A stretch of DNA of 64,000 nt from Aselliscus stoliczkanus (lineage: Eukaryota > Chordata > Mammalia > Chiroptera > Hipposideridae), in the NCBI GenBank assembly GCA_033961575.1, contig CM066731.1, forward strand, positions 85,457,501 through 85,521,500, in the 5' to 3' direction. Every line of letters starts with the position of its first letter. Positions within the stretch are counted from its first letter, which is position 1. Shown here piece by piece: positions 1-11,625 of the stretch. The notes below the pieces were generated by a model. The model was not told the origin of the DNA. It ran no database searches and saw only the letters and a list, made by a program, of their open reading frames with translations. The translations under genes and the position numbers were made by a program.

Positions 1-544
1 CATAAGTTCAACAAAACCAGTTATTGTATTCCGGGTATTATTTTGCATAAGGATATAGTTATTGATTTCTGGAGATACATTTTTAACTCAAAAACATAAA
101 TAAAAGAATTAAAAACATTTATACAGATACAGAATTAGTACTACCCATGTATAAAATGCATTCTTATTTTCCCTTACAAATTTGGATAGAAAGTGTGCAT
201 TATACAAAAGAAAATACAGTAAATACAAACATTGAAACCACTATGTATAGTAAATGCATAGTAAATAGAGTCATTAAGGTTGGCATAAAAGGGACAAAGG
301 AAAGAAAGCTTTCAACAAGTGCTAAGCTAAATTGTACCTGTTAAACTGAATTATACCAGAGGTACAAATCTCAAAATAGAAGATGTAGTGCCACCATTAC
401 AATCCCCTCTGTATTTATCAGTGACATTTGACTGAAGTATAGGGGGAGATTTCAGTGAAATATGAGTAGAAAACGAATTCATATCTCAATTTATAGGTTT
501 GATTCCTAATTTACTGTGTGAAATATGTGATGTTTATGTAAGCA
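1..544. other. Unassigned AT-rich DNA
   Basis: No convincing gene or repeat was recognised. A 65-codon open frame near 147-344 has biased AT-rich codons and no family resemblance, so it is not called. Confidence 0.5.
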
Positions 545-1016
545 GAATAACATTCCCCAAAGATATCCATGTTGTAATCCCTAGAACCTCTGAATTAATG
601 TGCTACATTAGTTGGCAAAAGGGATTTTGGAAATGTGACTAAGGGTTTGGACCTTGAGAAGGCTACTGGATTAGCTAAGTGGGCCAAATTTAATCACATG
701 AATCCTTAAAAGCAGCAACCTTTCCAGGCTGGGTGGGTCTGAGAGGGAGATGTGTCTACGGAAGAAGAGTAAGAGAGATGAATGTTGCTCACTTTAAAGA
801 TGGAAGAAAGGGGCCATGAGTCAAGAAATATGGATGGCTTCACATGGCTGCAAAAGGTAAGGGAAGTTTCTCCCTTAGAGTCTCCAGAAAGAAACACAGC
901 CCTATGAACACCTTGATGTCTGCCCAATGTGAGCCATGTCAGACTCTTAAACTCCAAAACAGTAAGAAATTAAATTTGTGTTGTTTAAGCTACCAATTTA
1001 GTAGTAATTTGTTAGG
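545..1016 (+). repeat. MLT1-type MaLR solo LTR
   Basis: The stretch follows the layout of mammalian MLT1 LTRs. It opens with 'CCCAAAGATATCCATG'-like wording, then 'GGCAAAAGGGATTTTGG' and 'CCTTGAGAAGGCTACTGGATT', then a 'CTCCAGAA...CACAGCCCT' block. It ends with the typical 'TTGTGTTGTTTAAGC' and 'GTAATTTGTTA'. No internal retroviral sequence follows, so it is a solo LTR of an old non-autonomous ERVL-MaLR element. Many substitutions point to an insertion that predates the bat-specific repeats here. Open frames at 706-957 and 844-1095 are chance frames inside it. Confidence 0.75.
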
Positions 1017-1917
1017 GAAGCAAACAAGTATTCTCAATTCTAACAAATCTATCTATAGTCACCCTGACTGCATTGTAGTCTATTATCACCCATAGCAGTG
1101 GTCCTTAACAACTACTTTGGGAATGCACTCCTCTTCAATAGATAATATGAGAAAATTTCCAGACTCAAAATGGAGTCCAGTGTTTTAGAGAGAATATGGA
1201 TGCCAGCATAAGAATACTACTGTTCTATTATGGATGAAGAAATGAAGAGGCATTGCTAGAAGATATTCAAATGAAGGGCAGAGAAGACAGAGAACAAAAT
1301 AATGTCAATGAGCATAGTTTACATGATAAAAGGAAAGATACATTTGTGAATTACCTTACTGAGAGAGTCATCAAAAGAACATAGGAATAAATTAAAACTC
1401 TGTAATAAATTCTCTTACCCAAACCTTCTGAAGAGATAAGGTACTTTTGACAATTCATTCATTACATGAAGAGGTCCTTATAATAAAGTTAAAAAGCAGT
1501 GTACTGTAAACCACAAAAATTAAAGTCAACTTTCTGAGAAACCAGCTCTGCCCAATATGCAGATTTTAGGTCAGATAATATTAAACAACAATAACAAAAT
1601 GTATCCACTAATGGAAAAACAAACATCACTGAAATTTCAAATATCATTATTACCTTGTTTATCAAAATCTCTGTACATTACTTATAATCATTTGTGAACT
1701 TGTACATATTTATATTTATACTGTTCTTGCTTATTATGTAGGATCATTTAAATAAAACGCACAGAAATTTAAATTTAAATAATTTCTGTAAACTCTGTTA
1801 CTTACTAAGATACACATTTTCTATAAATTAGTAATGTACAGTATTATATTTTGAAATCATTTCCCATGGCCTCAACTTTCTGCAAATAAAAGGGTGGTCC
1901 TCCTGAATAATTCATTT
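1017..1917. other. Unassigned AT-rich DNA
   Basis: Non-coding by frame and composition. It is the flank into which L1-A inserted. No clear repeat family was recognised. Confidence 0.5.
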
Positions 1918-1930
1918 TCATTTCCTAAAT
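1918..1930. repeat. Target-site duplication of L1-A, 3' side
   Basis: TCATTTCCTAAAT matches TCATTTACTAAAT at 9076-9088 at 12 of 13 positions. The pair brackets the L1 exactly, so the intervening 7.1 kb arrived as one insertion or became rearranged inside it. Confidence 0.8.
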
Positions 1931-1937
1931 ATTATTA

Positions 1938-1973
<36 letters not shown>
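1931..1973 (-). repeat. (AAT)n tail of L1-A
   Basis: About fourteen ATT units on the plus strand lie where the L1 poly(A) tail should be. It is probably an A-rich tail that mutated and expanded as a trinucleotide microsatellite, so it is likely length-variable. Confidence 0.85.
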
Positions 1974-1974
<1 letters not shown>

Positions 1975-2366
1975 TTAAATTAGTTTCAGGTGTACAACAC
2001 AGTGCAATAATTATAATTTTTTACCCCTCAAAGTGACAAACCCCCTCCCTCAATCTGCCACCCCACTCTCCCCCCTGATATCATACATATATATTACAAT
2101 TCCATTGACTCCACTCCCACACTATACTCCACATGTGAGGAGTATATGTGCGACTATATATACGTTCAATTATAGTTGACATACAATATTATACAGCATC
2201 AGCTTCAGGTATACAGTGCAGTGGTCAAGTCTCTACCCCATCCATAAAGTGGTCTCCCTACCAAGACGTGACCATCTGACAGCCCACAAAATATTTACAA
2301 CATTATTAATTATATTCTGTCTTTCATATCCCTGTGGCAATATTGTGGTTACCTACTTATGCTGTC

Positions 2367-2452
2367 TAATCCCTTCCCCTTCTCCCTCATCCCCACCCCC
2401 CTGCCAAGTTAATCCCTTCCCCTTCTCCCTCATCCCCACCCCCCTGCCAACT
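2367..2452 (-). repeat. 43 bp tandem duplication in the L1-A 3' UTR polypurine tract
   Basis: Units 2367-2409 and 2410-2452 are nearly identical. In L1 sense each is a G-rich purine run (GGGGGTGGGGATGAGGGAGA). L1-B and L1-C have one unit at the equivalent point (about 44740 and 49940). Mammalian L1 3' UTRs are known to carry G-rich tracts able to form quadruplexes. The doubling is specific to this copy. Confidence 0.85.
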
Positions 2453-2515
2453 AACAACCATCAGTTTTTCCTCTATACCTCTGAGACTGTTTACTTTGTT
2501 CATTCATTCAGTTTT

Positions 2516-5500
2516 CTAGATTCCACATATAAGTGATATCATATGGTATTTGTGTTTCTCTGACTGACTTATTTCACTTAGCATAACGTTCTCTAGGTCC
2601 ATCCATATAGTTGCAAATGGTACAATTTCATTCTTCTTTATAGAGGAGTAATACTCCATTGTATAAATGTACCACAGTTTCTTAATTCAGTCGTCTACCA
2701 GTGGGCCTTTCGATATGTTTCCAAGTATTGGCTATTGTAAATAGCGCTGCAATAAACATAGGGGTGCATATATTTTTTTTCAAATTAGCATCTTGGATTC
2801 TTCTCGGTAGATACCCAAGAGTGGAATTGCTGGGTCATACAGTAGTTCCATTTCCAGTTTTTTGAGATACCTCCATACTGATTTCCATAATGGCTGCACC
2901 ATTCTGCAGTCTCGCCAACAGTGCACCAGGGTTCCCTTTACTCCACACCCTCGCCAGCACTTGTTTATTGATTTATTGATGATAGCCATTCTGACCGGAG
3001 TGAGGTGGTATTTCATTGTGGTTTTTATTTGTATTTCTCTAAAGATTAGTGAGGTTGAACATTTTTTCATATGCCTGTTGGCTATCTGTATGTCCTCTTT
3101 AGAGAAATGCCTCTTCATATCCTATTTTTTAATTGTGTTGTTTGTTTTTTTGGTGTTGAGTTTCATGAATGTTTTATAAAATTTGGATATTAACCCCTTA
3201 TCAGGTATATCATTGACAAATATCTTCTTCCATTCAGTAAGCCACCTTTTTGTTTTATTGATGATATACTTTGCTGTGAAAAAACTTTTAAGTTTGATGA
3301 AATCACATATATTTATTTTTTCTTTTACTTCCCTTGCCCGAGGGGAAATATCAGTGAAAATATTACTGAGGGTAATGTCTGCAAATTTACTCCCTATGTT
3401 TTCTTCTAGGAGTTTTATGGTTTCAGGTCATATAACTAAGTCTTTAATCCATTTTGAATTTGTTCTCATGTATGGTGTAAATACGTGGTCCATTTCCATT
3501 TTTTTGCACATGTCAGTCCAATTTTCCCAGCACCATTTATTAAATAGACTGTCTTTACTCCAATGTAAATTCTTGCTTCCACTGTTATAGATTGAATGAC
3601 CAAAAATGGATGGGTTTATTTCTGAGCACTCATTTCTGTTCCGTTGGTCTATGTGTCTGTTTTTATGCCAGTATCATAAAGTTTTGATTACTACAGCCTT
3701 GTAATATGATTTGATGTTGGGTAGTGTGATACCTCCCGTTTTTGTTCATATTTCTCAAAATTGCTGTGGTTATTCAGGGTTTTTTTATGGTTCCATATAA
3801 ATTTTAGGACTATATGTTCTATTTCTGTAAAAAATTGTTCCTGGTAGTTTGCTAGGAATTGCATTGAATCTATACATTGCCTTAGATAGTATGGACATTT
3901 TAACAATATTAATTCTTCCTATCCATGAACATGGTATGTATTTCCATTTATTTGTATCTTCTTTAATTTCTGTCTTCAATGTCATAATTTTCTGAGTACA
4001 GGTCTTTTACTTCTTTAGTTAAATTTATTCTAGGTATTTTACTGCTTTTAAAGAAATTTTAAATAGGATTGATATCCTGATTTCTTCTTTTGATAGTTTA
4101 TTATTGGTGTATACAAATGCAACTGATTTCTGAATATTAATTTTGTATCCTGCTACCTTACTAAATTCGTTTATCAGTTCTAACAATTTTTGGGTGGTGT
4201 CTTTGGTATTTGCTATATATAGTATCATGTCATCTGCATATGACAATTTTACTTCCTCCTTTCTAATTTGGATGCCTTTTATTTCATTTGCTTGTCTGAT
4301 TGCAGCGGCTAGAGCTTCCAGAGCTATGTTGAATAGAAGTTCAGTATGATGTTTGCTGTGGGCTTATCATATATGGCCTTTATTATGTGGAGATAGAATC
4401 GCATTATTCCCATTTTGCTAAGAGGTTTTATCATAAATGGCTGCTGGATTTTGTCAAATGCTTTATCTGCATCTATTGATAATGATCTATGATTTTTAAT
4501 TTTTGTTTTGATAATGTGATGTATTACATTAATTCATTTGCAAATATTGAACCAACCTTACATATGAGGAATGAATCTCACTTATTCGTGGTGTATGATC
4601 TTTTTAATGTGATGCTGAATTTTGTCTGCGAGTATTTTGTTGAGGACTTTTGCATCTATGTTCATTAGGGGTATCGGCCTGTAGTTTTCTTTTTTTGTAA
4701 TATCTTTGTCTGATTATGGAATCAGAGTAACAATGGTTTCATAAATTGTGCTTGGGAGCCTTCCTTCCTTCTGTATTTTTTGGAATAGTTTGAAGAGAAC
4801 AGGTATAAATCTTTTTTGAATGTTTTGTAAAATTCAACTGTGAAGCCATCTGGTCCAAGACTTTTGTTTGTTGGAAGCTTGTAGATTACTGATTCAATTT
4901 CTTTGATAGTAATCAGTCTGTTCAGAGTTCCTGATTCTTCTTGGGTCTGACTTGGTAGATTGTATGCTTGTAGAAATTTATCCATTTTCTCCAGATTGTC
5001 GAATTTGTTGTCGAATATAGTTGCTCATAGTATTGTCTTAAAATTTTTTCTTTCATTTCTTCTCTTTCATTTCTGATTTTATTAATTTGAGTCCTCTCTC
5101 TTTTTTTCTTGGTGAGTCTGGCTAAGGGTTTGTCAATTTTTTATATCTTTTCAAAAAAAACGCTCTTGGATTCATTGATCTTTTGTATTGTTTTTTTGAT
5201 CTCTACTTCATTTATTTCTGCTCTGATCTTTATTATTTTGTTCCTTGTACTCCCTTTGGGCTTGTTTTGCTGTTCCTTTTCCAGTTCCCTTAGGTGTAAA
5301 GATAGCCTGTTGATTTGAGATTGTTCTTGTCTCTTTAGCTAGGCCTGCATTGCTATGAAATTCCCTCTTGGGACTGCTTTTGCTGAATCCCGTAGATTTT
5401 TGGGGTTATTGTGTTTTCATTTTCGTTTGTCTCAAGATAGCTTTTGATTTCTTCCTTGATCTCATTTTTGACCCACTCACTATTTAGTAGCATGTTATTC

Positions 5501-6248
5501 AGGCTCCATGTATTTGTGTGCTTTCCAGGATTCTTCTCATACTTGATTTCTAGTTTCATAGCATCGTGGTCAGAGAAGATGCTTGATATGATTTCAGTCT
5601 TCTTAAATTTATTGAGACTTGTTTTGTGGCCTAACATGTGGTCTTGGAAAATGTTCCATGTGCACTGGAGAAGAATGTATATTCTATTGCTTTGGAGTGA
5701 AATGCTCTAAAAATATTGATTAAATCCAGCTGGTCTTAAATGTCATTTAAGGCCACTGTTTCTGAGTTCATTTTCTGTCTGGAGGATCTGTCCATTGGTG
5801 ACAACAGGGTGTTGAAGTCCCCTACTACAGTAGTGTTACTATTGATCTCTGTCTTTATGTCTGTCAAAATCTATTTTATATATTTAGGAGCTCCTATGTT
5901 GGGTGCATAGATGTTTACTAGGGTTATGTTTTTTGTTGGATTAATCCCTTTATTATTATGTAGTGCCCTTCATTGTCCTTTATTGCAGTCTTCATTTTAA
6001 AGTCTATTTTTTTCCAAAATAAGTATTGCTACTCCAGCTTTGTTCTCTTTTCTTTATGTGTGGAATATCTTATTCCATCCCTTTACTTTCAGTTTGAGTG
6101 TGTCTTTTGATCTGAGATGAGTCTCTTGTATATAGCATATGCATGGGTCCTGCTTCCTTATCCACTCAGCAACTTTATGTCTTTTGATTGGAGAATTTAG
6201 CCCATTCACATTTAAAGTGATTATTGATAGGTGTATATTTATTGCCAT
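2516..6248 (-). pseudogene. L1-A ORF2 (endonuclease-reverse transcriptase), broken
   Basis: This is the decayed ORF2 of L1-A. It starts at ATG 6248 (MAINIHLSIITLNVNGLN, the usual L1 ORF2 N-terminus) and stops at 2516-2518. The apurinic-like endonuclease shows IQETH near 6130 and SDHDAMKLE near 5570. The reverse transcriptase keeps its YADD box near 4240. The C-terminal zinc-knuckle region ([22 protein letters not shown]) lies near 2900-3070. The frame is split by at least eight shifts or stops, so no functional protein is made. Length is about 3.73 kb, close to the roughly 1,280 codons of a normal ORF2. It lies directly downstream of the anomalous segment, with no intact ORF1 ahead of it. Confidence 0.93.
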
Positions 6249-6356
6249 TTTGTTATTTGTATTTCTGGTCTTATTTGGTTAGCCTGTTTTCCCCTTTCTT
6301 CTGTTTAAAAAAGCCCTTTTAACATTTCCTCTATTGCTGGCTTGTTGGTAATGAAT

Positions 6357-7740
6357 TTTCCTGTCCTGTGTGTTCCAGAGGTGTCACTGTTGAAGTTGCT
6401 CTTTAATTGCTTTTGGCTTGTCAGAGAGTGGGATTGACCCTGAGACTGATTAGTTGGGAGAATTAGCTCTATTCACAGTGTATGAGATGCTGTATGGAGG
6501 TTGATCCCCTCAGAGGAGGCTTCGGCCACTGTGGGTTCTTGTGCCTGTGGAAAATGTCCTTTGAGAGTGCCACTTGCAAGTTCACCAGATAGTACTCTAG
6601 TTTTGTCTAACACTGGCCTCTGGGTGTATTGGTTCTGGTGTCTCTTGGGCAGGGCTCCCACTCAGAGCTGTTTCAGGCCTGCCTGTTACCGGTCCATAGT
6701 TACCTGGTAGGTGCCTTAAGGCTGTACACAGCTGCTGCTGCCCGTGCTGAACCTGCAATTATGTGGGGATTGTCTCTGTGTAAACTGAAGCTGGCTTCCC
6801 CCTATATTGGTCCTGAGGCAGTTTAGGAAAAGGCCCAGGGCCTTTAGGCCTGTTGCCACCTGTCCAATGCCATTAAGGCCCACCTATTGCAAGAGGGCCT
6901 TTAGGGGTGTTGTGTCTGGCTATTTGACCCAGTGTTGAGGGTGCCTCTGCGATGTGGTACTAGCTTGGCAGGAAGGAGTTCAAGTGAGTTATGCGATGTG
7001 ATTTAAGACATTAACGCAGATTCAGGTCTTACACCAATATCTGGTCTGTGACCCGCTTGTACAGAGACCCAAGGGCACAACAGCCAGCTTCCACCTCGTA
7101 CACACAGATTCATGAAGGCTGCTCCCAAGTGACTGTGGTGCAGGTTTGTGGTCACTGAACACCATGAAGTTGACCTCAGGGTTCTGCAGACTACCTTCTA
7201 TTGTAAAAAAAAAACCTTTTCCACAGTTTGTGAGTGTGGGGCCAGTCACCCTGGCAGTCCAGTTGCCCTTGGCAATGCGCACTGTGGGTGGGTGAGGTGG
7301 TGTTACAGATGCATAAAGGCTGTGATCAGTAGTTTCTAAAAGTTCAGTGTAGTCTCAGCTCCTGGAACAGTGCTTTGCCCACTCCACTTCATGAAACAGA
7401 AACAAAACAAGGCAACCCAACAACACCAAAATCAAATACACTCCCATGGAAACTCAATTAGCAATGATCAGACAGGAGAAACAGAAGTATATAAAATACA
7501 CACAAACACAAACACAAAAACAGGAGAACAAGACAGAAAGACAGTGACCAAAGTAATATCCAGATAAACAAGTCTGAGAAACAACAAAAACAAAACAGAT
7601 GAAGGAAAAGTAACACAAAGATGAAAGAGAAAGAAAAGGAAAAATAATAATAATAAAGAAAAAAGGGAAAAGAAAAAGGAAAAAAAAATAAAGGGAAAAA
7701 GAAAGTTAAAAAAAAAAGACTCTCTGCCCGTTTTATTCTG
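6357..7740 (-). other. Unidentified segment in place of L1-A ORF1
   Basis: The other L1s here have ORF1 between 5' UTR and ORF2. L1-A instead carries 1.38 kb that aligns to no part of L1-B, L1-C or L1-D by eye. Homology ends around 6356, just inside the 3' end of ORF1, and resumes at about 7741 in the 5' UTR. In L1 sense the segment begins with a long pyrimidine-rich run (about 7740-7600). GC-richer DNA follows, with open frames of 60-110 codons (notably 7022-7354), ending near 6360. No terminal repeats, SINE or target duplication bracket it, so it does not look like a simple later insertion. It could be a 5' UTR or ORF1-region cassette from another L1 lineage, or captured host sequence. Confidence 0.6.
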
Positions 7741-9075
7741 CAGACCACTTACTCAGCAATAGAGTCTCTGGGCAACTCAGCACCAGCTATGTTGAGGGAA
7801 AGGGCTCGCGGCATCATGTGCCAGCCTCCCTCTCAGGCTTGCAGTGAGCTTCCTGTAATTAGCTGCTGTGTGCTCTGGAACCGTGCTCACCACCAAAAAC
7901 CCTCACAGGTTGTTGCGGGTTGTCTGCTGCTGCAAAGAACCCTCTATGGCCTTCTGATGTGGAGGCCAGGCACCAGGAGCTCAGGGTGCCCCTGGCAATG
8001 CAGCTCTAGGTGGGCAGGGCAGCCCCCAAGTCACCACGGGGTGTGGTAAGTGGCCCCCACCAAGTCAGAGCAGCATGCATTCCTGCACCAGCAACCAGAC
8101 CACACAAATGAGCCAGGAATGCCCCAGCCAGATCACGCACATACCCAGCTCAAGGCCCAACACTCCCAGGACAACTCCCAGTCTCAGAATGTCCCAATCA
8201 GCCGCTCATAGTTCAGGCTGAGCAGCCCAACAGCCAATTGCCAGACTAGCAACTGCACACCCAGTGCAGAGAGTGAGGACCCAAGGCGGTTCATGAACTC
8301 CTGCGTCTCAATAAGGAATCTGTTGGAGCTGAAGTGCGCCAGCCAGATGTTTCCCTGGCTACGCAGCACAAGCAGGGTGGAAGTAGGGGATCCAAGGCCG
8401 CATGCGCACACACGCACACTCGCACTCCTGCGCCAATTCCACCAGACCAATGTGGTTCCAGACCTGTCCCTCTGTGGGAGGGCCCAACCCTGACAAAATG
8501 GCGCCTTCCTGTACACTACTCATATGCAAGTTCCACGCCAGGGGAACAATGGTCCCAAAACCTCCAGCTCCCGTGCCAAAGGCGCTCAGTTCAGTCCTTA
8601 CCCGCAGGCTCCTGGGCCCCGACTCACACAGCTACTCCCTCCACCAGGGACCAGGTGAGTGCTCACCAGTGAGCGAGTCTGTGTGCCAGCTCCACTGGTT
8701 CTCTAGCCGCCCTCAGCCTCACCGAGCTGAGCAAAGAGAGTCCAGTAATTTCTACTGCCAGCTATCGTGGAACTCCTCTTCCCTGGCAAAGTAACTCTGG
8801 GCTGATGAGCTCAGTGTGGGGTTAGAGCATCTCTACCCCAACCAGAGAAGCCTCTGCAGTGCTGAGGTTTCCCTCATGGGGTTCACCCTCTCTTGTCTCC
8901 GCCCCTTCTACCAGAGTCAACGTGGCCTCCTCTTTAAGTCCTTTGTTTAGAGGTTCTGTTCATCTAGTGTTCCGTGGACTTCCGAGGTTGAATGTTGTAT
9001 AAATTTGTAATTTTGGTGTGATTCTGGGAGGCAGTTGGCACAGCATCTGTCTATTCCAACATCTTACCAGAAGTC
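7741..9075 (-). promoter_or_regulatory. L1-A 5' UTR (internal promoter region)
   Basis: This GC-rich region is shared with L1-C (54971-56390) and L1-B (about 46560-47502). The L1-sense start GGTAAGATGTTGG resembles the YY1-type AAGATGGC site at the 5' tip of other mammalian L1s, with the core decayed. On the plus strand (antisense to L1) an AAAATGGCG motif at 8496-8504 opens a short frame that runs towards a GTGAGT splice-donor motif at 8655. Promoter activity is inferred from L1 biology, not seen directly. Confidence 0.65.
8498..8794 (+). other. Candidate antisense ORF in the L1 5' UTR (ORF0-like)
   Basis: The frame starts at an ATG in good context (AAAATGG: A at -3, G at +4). It reads MAPSCTLLICKFHARGTMVP and continues open to 8794, or for about 52 codons to a consensus CAG|GTGAGT donor at 8654/8655. 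L1-C at 55838 keeps the same frame for about 50 codons (MAPSCTLFVCKLHTRVTMVP), ending at its own GTGAGT. L1-B at 46924 starts alike but shifts frame. Primate L1s encode a comparable antisense ORF0 that splices into flanking DNA, and the similarity here is of architecture only. Translation is unproven, and L1 5' UTR sequence identity alone could explain the resemblance. Confidence 0.35.
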
Positions 9076-9088
9076 TCATTTACTAAAT
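9076..9088. repeat. Target-site duplication of L1-A, 5' side
   Basis: TCATTTACTAAAT, partner of 1918-1930. It fixes the 5' end of L1-A at 9075. Confidence 0.8.
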
Positions 9089-10740
9089 TTAATATACATC
9101 TTTCCAAGATAACGAAATATGCTAAAGAAACAAGTATTTTCTCATGAGATTTCTGAAATAGGGAAGAGATAGTGTACATTAAACATTTTCTTGATTAACC
9201 TGCTTGCAATTAATATACTTGAATGTTAAATTGAATGTTACATCAGGAAATGACACCTCATAATTTATTGCATTTTAGAAAACAAAGCTTGATTATACTT
9301 TAGGGATACTAAAAAGTAAAAAAAAAAAATTGCTCATGAAAATAGGATTTTGCTTAAGTTTAATATAAAAGCCACTGAACTTAGTATAGTAGCAAAACCA
9401 GCAATAAGATATCTTTGATGTGATAATACAATATTGGGACAAAAACATTTGCCTGATTAGATTTTCAAAGATTAGAAGGTGGAGAATGATTTAAATTGTA
9501 TATACTAATTTGGTTTAGAAAGCCTGGAGGAAAAAATGTCCTTCATGTTTAAATTCTAATTTTAAATTAACAAAATGTTTCATGTGAAGATAAAAGTAAT
9601 TGAGAACTTCTGCCTGTGCACTTGAAACTCAGACAACATTTCTATTGTTATTTGATGATGGATATTATTATGATTTTCGGTTGGTATAATTTTTCTGGAG
9701 TTTGTAATTTTTGTTGTACTTATTTACTAGATGTGATGTTGAAGGTGAAAAGATTAACCAGTGCTTTACAGTAAAATAAGTAACTAAGACTCTGGAAATT
9801 TTTTATACTAATTTGTTAAAGATAATTATTACCTTAATTTAGAAAAGTAATCTTATTTCTTAGACAAATTCTTTTCTTGCTAAACATAATCAATAAGGAT
9901 GTGTTGCCATAAGGTTTATGAGTACAGAAACTTTTCTTTAAGTACTTTAAACTCTTCCCCACACACAAAAAAGTTGCAGGTTGTCTTAATTATAGTAAGC
10001 CCTAAGTAATCGAATATTGATTAATTGTTATAAAGATAACATAATAAAATGTATGCTTTTTCTTTGGAACGTCAATCAGTCAATTCAACTTAATAATAAC
10101 TCAGATATATTTGTTGTTAGGCAAATCTCATGGACTTCATATGAGCAGAGAACTTCAACATTTATAATCAGTAGTGCTTGTGAACTATTGACTACTACAG
10201 AAACAGCCTATGGTAAATTGTTCTATGTTAGGAACTAAATACCCTGATGTATAGTCATGTTTCTAGTCATTAAACAAATATTTATCAAATGATTACCATT
10301 AAAAGCAATAAAATAAATAAATAAATAGAGAATTGATTGGATTGGCTTGGTTGTTCATTCATTCAACAAACAACCCTACCTGGCTGAGACTGTCAGCCTG
10401 CAGAATTGTGAAATCGTTGGGCTAAGTCACAAGGTTTTGGGGCTCAAAAACTAGTTTGCTATGCAATATTACATAAAGCATGCATTTTAGTATATTACAT
10501 GATACTTCTAATAAAAATAGTTAAATATGTAAGGAAATAATTCTGTTTTGTGAGTATTCTGGTAACTATGTAAGCTCCAACTGAATACATATGCATAGAT
10601 ATTTAGCATTTTTATCTGTGATAAGTGAACTCTGAACAATGTCTTCTGAGCAAATGAACAACGGTACATATGTCTCTTACGTTTTGTGAGTAAGAGTAAA
10701 TAAAATGTCTTTTGGTTCCAGTTTGACATGTAATGAGGTT
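9089..10740. other. Unassigned AT-rich DNA
   Basis: No gene and no clearly named repeat were seen. A short (AAAT)n run lies at about 10307-10326. Open frames at 10017-10238 and 10508-10729 have no recognisable family and low-complexity codon use. Confidence 0.5.
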
Positions 10741-11625
10741 GGAAGTCACCATTCTATCCTAACAAGAGAAAAGCTGAACAGACTGAAAAATCAACACCTC
10801 TTCTTAGACCCATAAGAAAGGGGAGGACACAGGGCAAACTGCTGCCCCCAATATTGGAGAGCAAGGTGAATACAGGCAGTATGGTTTACCAGAGCAGACT
10901 CACAAGCAGAAACCAGGTAGGAACCAGAGTTTGGGTAGGAAATCCTGAACTATATCTGAATTGCTGGAGGCTCAATGTGGACACAGCAATAGATAAAAAT
11001 TCCAGGGGGACTCGGTAATAGGTGGGCCCACAATACTGTGAAAGTTACCTGGAGGAGATGGACCAGGTCCTCACAGTAAATATTGGAGAAAAGTCTCCTC
11101 AGGCTTCTGACAGGAGGAGGGGAAAGAAACCACATTGAAATATGCCAGAGGCTCTCTGTTCCAGCCCTCAAGGAACCTAGTTAGCTGGAACCTAACCTAC
11201 TGGGGTGTTATCAGAGTCTAACTGACCTAAGAGAAAGGAAATACCCCACTCCAGCTCACTTTAGACATCCTGTCTCACCTAATGGGGAGAAAAGAAAACC
11301 TGAGAAACACTTCTTAATTCACAGTTCAGAGGCACAGGCTCATAAAAGACTGAGATGTAATCATAGGCTATAGAAAGATCACCTCCCCCACCAGCCCCTC
11401 CCCCCTCCCACACACCTCACCAACTCATGACCAAAAACCTATTCATAGCAGTTCCCTTTGCCCAGTACAGAATGTACACATACTTGGAGCAGCAACAAAA
11501 TGTGTAAGATGCATGTTAGGGGAATACCAGAAGAAGAAAGGAAGGAACAGAAAAAATATTTGAAAGAATAATGACTGAGATTTTAATGTCAGATTTCAAA
11601 CTATATCCAGGAAACACAGGGAACA
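10741..11625 (+). repeat. Old L1M remnant: 5' UTR / ORF1 part, plus strand
   Basis: The stretch resembles the 5' region and ORF1 of ancient mammalian L1s. Near 11510-11610 it reads like ORF1 RNA-binding-domain wording (GIPEEERKEQKK in one frame) followed by a degraded segment. It is the first block of a rearranged L1 that continues to 13125. Heavy decay makes the outer limit uncertain. Confidence 0.5.

Larger units (their letters stand above)
1931..9075 (-). mobile_element. LINE-1 copy L1-A, full length, ORF1 replaced
   Basis: Read on the minus strand this is a complete L1. The 5' end is at 9075 (ACTTCTGGTAAGATGTTGG, matching the 5' tips of L1-B and L1-C). A GC-rich 5' UTR covers about 7741-9075, and ORF2 with the 3' UTR covers 1974-6248. 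The tail is an (AAT)n run at 1931-1973. A 13 bp target-site duplication flanks it. ORF1, which lies between 5' UTR and ORF2 in the other copies, is missing apart from its last 15-20 codons (about 6310-6356). In its place is a 1.38 kb unrelated stretch. The reading frames are broken, so the copy is dead. Confidence 0.92.
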
